In this document: positions 16,126 to 16,469 of the stretch, one piece after another
Layout of the letters: every line of letters begins with the position of its first letter
Position numbering within the stretch: the stretch's first letter is position 1
Assembly: GCA_002502625.1 (NCBI GenBank)
Contig: DAPV01000060.1
Coordinates: forward strand, 1-16,469
DNA from: Euryarchaeota archaeon UBA125
GTDB taxonomy: Archaea; Thermoplasmatota; Poseidoniia; Poseidoniales; Thalassarchaeaceae
Direction: 5' to 3'
Length of the DNA: 16,469 nt
Program-made: the position numbers and the translations under genes
Notes under the pieces: model-generated
The model's database searches: none
Seen by the model: only the letters and a program-made list of their open reading frames with translations
Told to the model about the DNA's origin: nothing

Positions 16126-16469
16126 TCAACGTCTATTTCTATCTCTAAAGTTGTTTGAGCCACGACTTCCTCTAGAATTCCCTCGGTTATTTGAACGATT
16201 GACCCGACTCCCTGAATTTTGTCGTCGTTCTCCATTATTTCCAGGTCTTCGTTGTGATCTATTGTCCGATCTTCGACTATCACTTCTTTCTCTTCTAGGG
16301 CCTGAATCACCACCGGATTTCGCTTTTCCACATCTATTACATTCGGTTCTGAATGAGAAATTATTATTCCCACAACCTTTGCAAGTCCAATCTCCATCTC
16401 TAGTTTGATCTTGAGGTTTATTTCCTCTAAATTCTCTATCTCCACCTCTTCGATCATCTCTTCTAAATC
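16126..16469 (-). CDS. RanBP2-type zinc finger protein with Arg/Gly-rich flanks, 5'-partial
   Basis: This reading frame runs in from the right edge and stops at TGA (16126-16128); 113 residues are visible and no start codon is inside the window, so the N-terminus is missing. Residues 1-25 are basic and Arg/Asp/Gly-rich. Residues 26-48 match the RanBP2 zinc-finger pattern W-x-C-x2-C-x3-N-x6-C-x2-C exactly: W27, C29, C32, N36, C43 and C46, in DWTCKGCGNNNFSF then RTECNRCGK. The last 63 residues are low complexity with 19 Arg plus many Gly, Ser and Asn (RG, SR and RR pairs). Single RanBP2 fingers of this type bind single-stranded RNA in FUS, TAF15 and ZRANB2, so RNA binding is the best inference; the off-window part could hold another domain. 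Other frames over this stretch are shadows. The TPR-like gene follows after 54 bases on the same strand. Confidence 0.8.
   Translation of the reverse strand, partial: FRRDDRRGGDREFRGNKPQDQTRDGDWTCKGCGNNNFSFRTECNRCGKAKSGGDSGPRRERSDSRRSDNRSQRRPGNNGERRQNSGSRVNRSNNRGNSRGSRGSNNFRDRNRR

Noticed and set aside
16122..16457. 111-residue minus-strand frame, Glu/Ile-rich
   Set aside because: It is out of frame with the zinc-finger protein, whose perfect C4 RanBP2 motif shows the true frame; the opposite-strand frame at 16028-16408 is rejected for the same reason.
1..16469. Mobile elements, CRISPR arrays, tRNA or rRNA genes, defence cassette
   Set aside because: Almost all sequence is accounted for by protein genes, no gap exceeds about 120 bases, and no repeats or transposase motifs were seen.

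Overview
The window is an intact, gene-dense stretch of what is most likely a marine planktonic archaeon, probably Marine Group II Euryarchaeota (Poseidoniales). This placement is inferred. It rests on the short archaeal/Thermotoga form of S-adenosylhomocysteine hydrolase, a very large FG-GAP/PKD surface protein with a C-terminal membrane anchor, a TSP3-repeat membrane protein, an archaeal-style lipoprotein, very tight gene packing, AT-rich composition and few clear Shine-Dalgarno sites. I saw no rRNA, tRNA, CRISPR array, insertion sequence or phage gene.

Layout, left to right: a cyclophilin-type peptidyl-prolyl isomerase (+, cut by the left edge); aconitase (+); a thioredoxin-fold lipoprotein (-) whose stop codon abuts that of aconitase; a divergent TSP3/calcium-loop single-pass membrane protein (+) whose end overlaps a PLP-dependent group II amino-acid decarboxylase (-); a divergent winged-helix-like hypothetical protein (+); a giant surface protein of about 2,130 residues (+); a bipartite inverted repeat just upstream of ahcY (+); a TPR-like two-span membrane protein (-) whose stop abuts that of ahcY; and the 3' part of an Arg/Gly-rich protein with a perfect RanBP2-type zinc finger (-, cut by the right edge). 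The last reading frame has no start codon inside the window and is easy to miss.

Functionally this is a housekeeping backbone (aconitase in the TCA cycle, ahcY in the methyl cycle, peptidyl-prolyl isomerase) interleaved with cell-surface genes (redox lipoprotein, TSP3 protein, giant adhesin-like protein). No single pathway or defence system ties the genes together. The most unusual items are the FUS/TAF15-like zinc finger with Arg-rich flanks, the giant protein (duplicated ~365-residue supermodule, embedded glutamine-amidotransferase-like fold, UBA-like cytoplasmic tail), and the inverted repeat that overlaps the likely ahcY promoter. All three convergent gene pairs have zero or negative spacing, so there is no room for conventional terminators between them.
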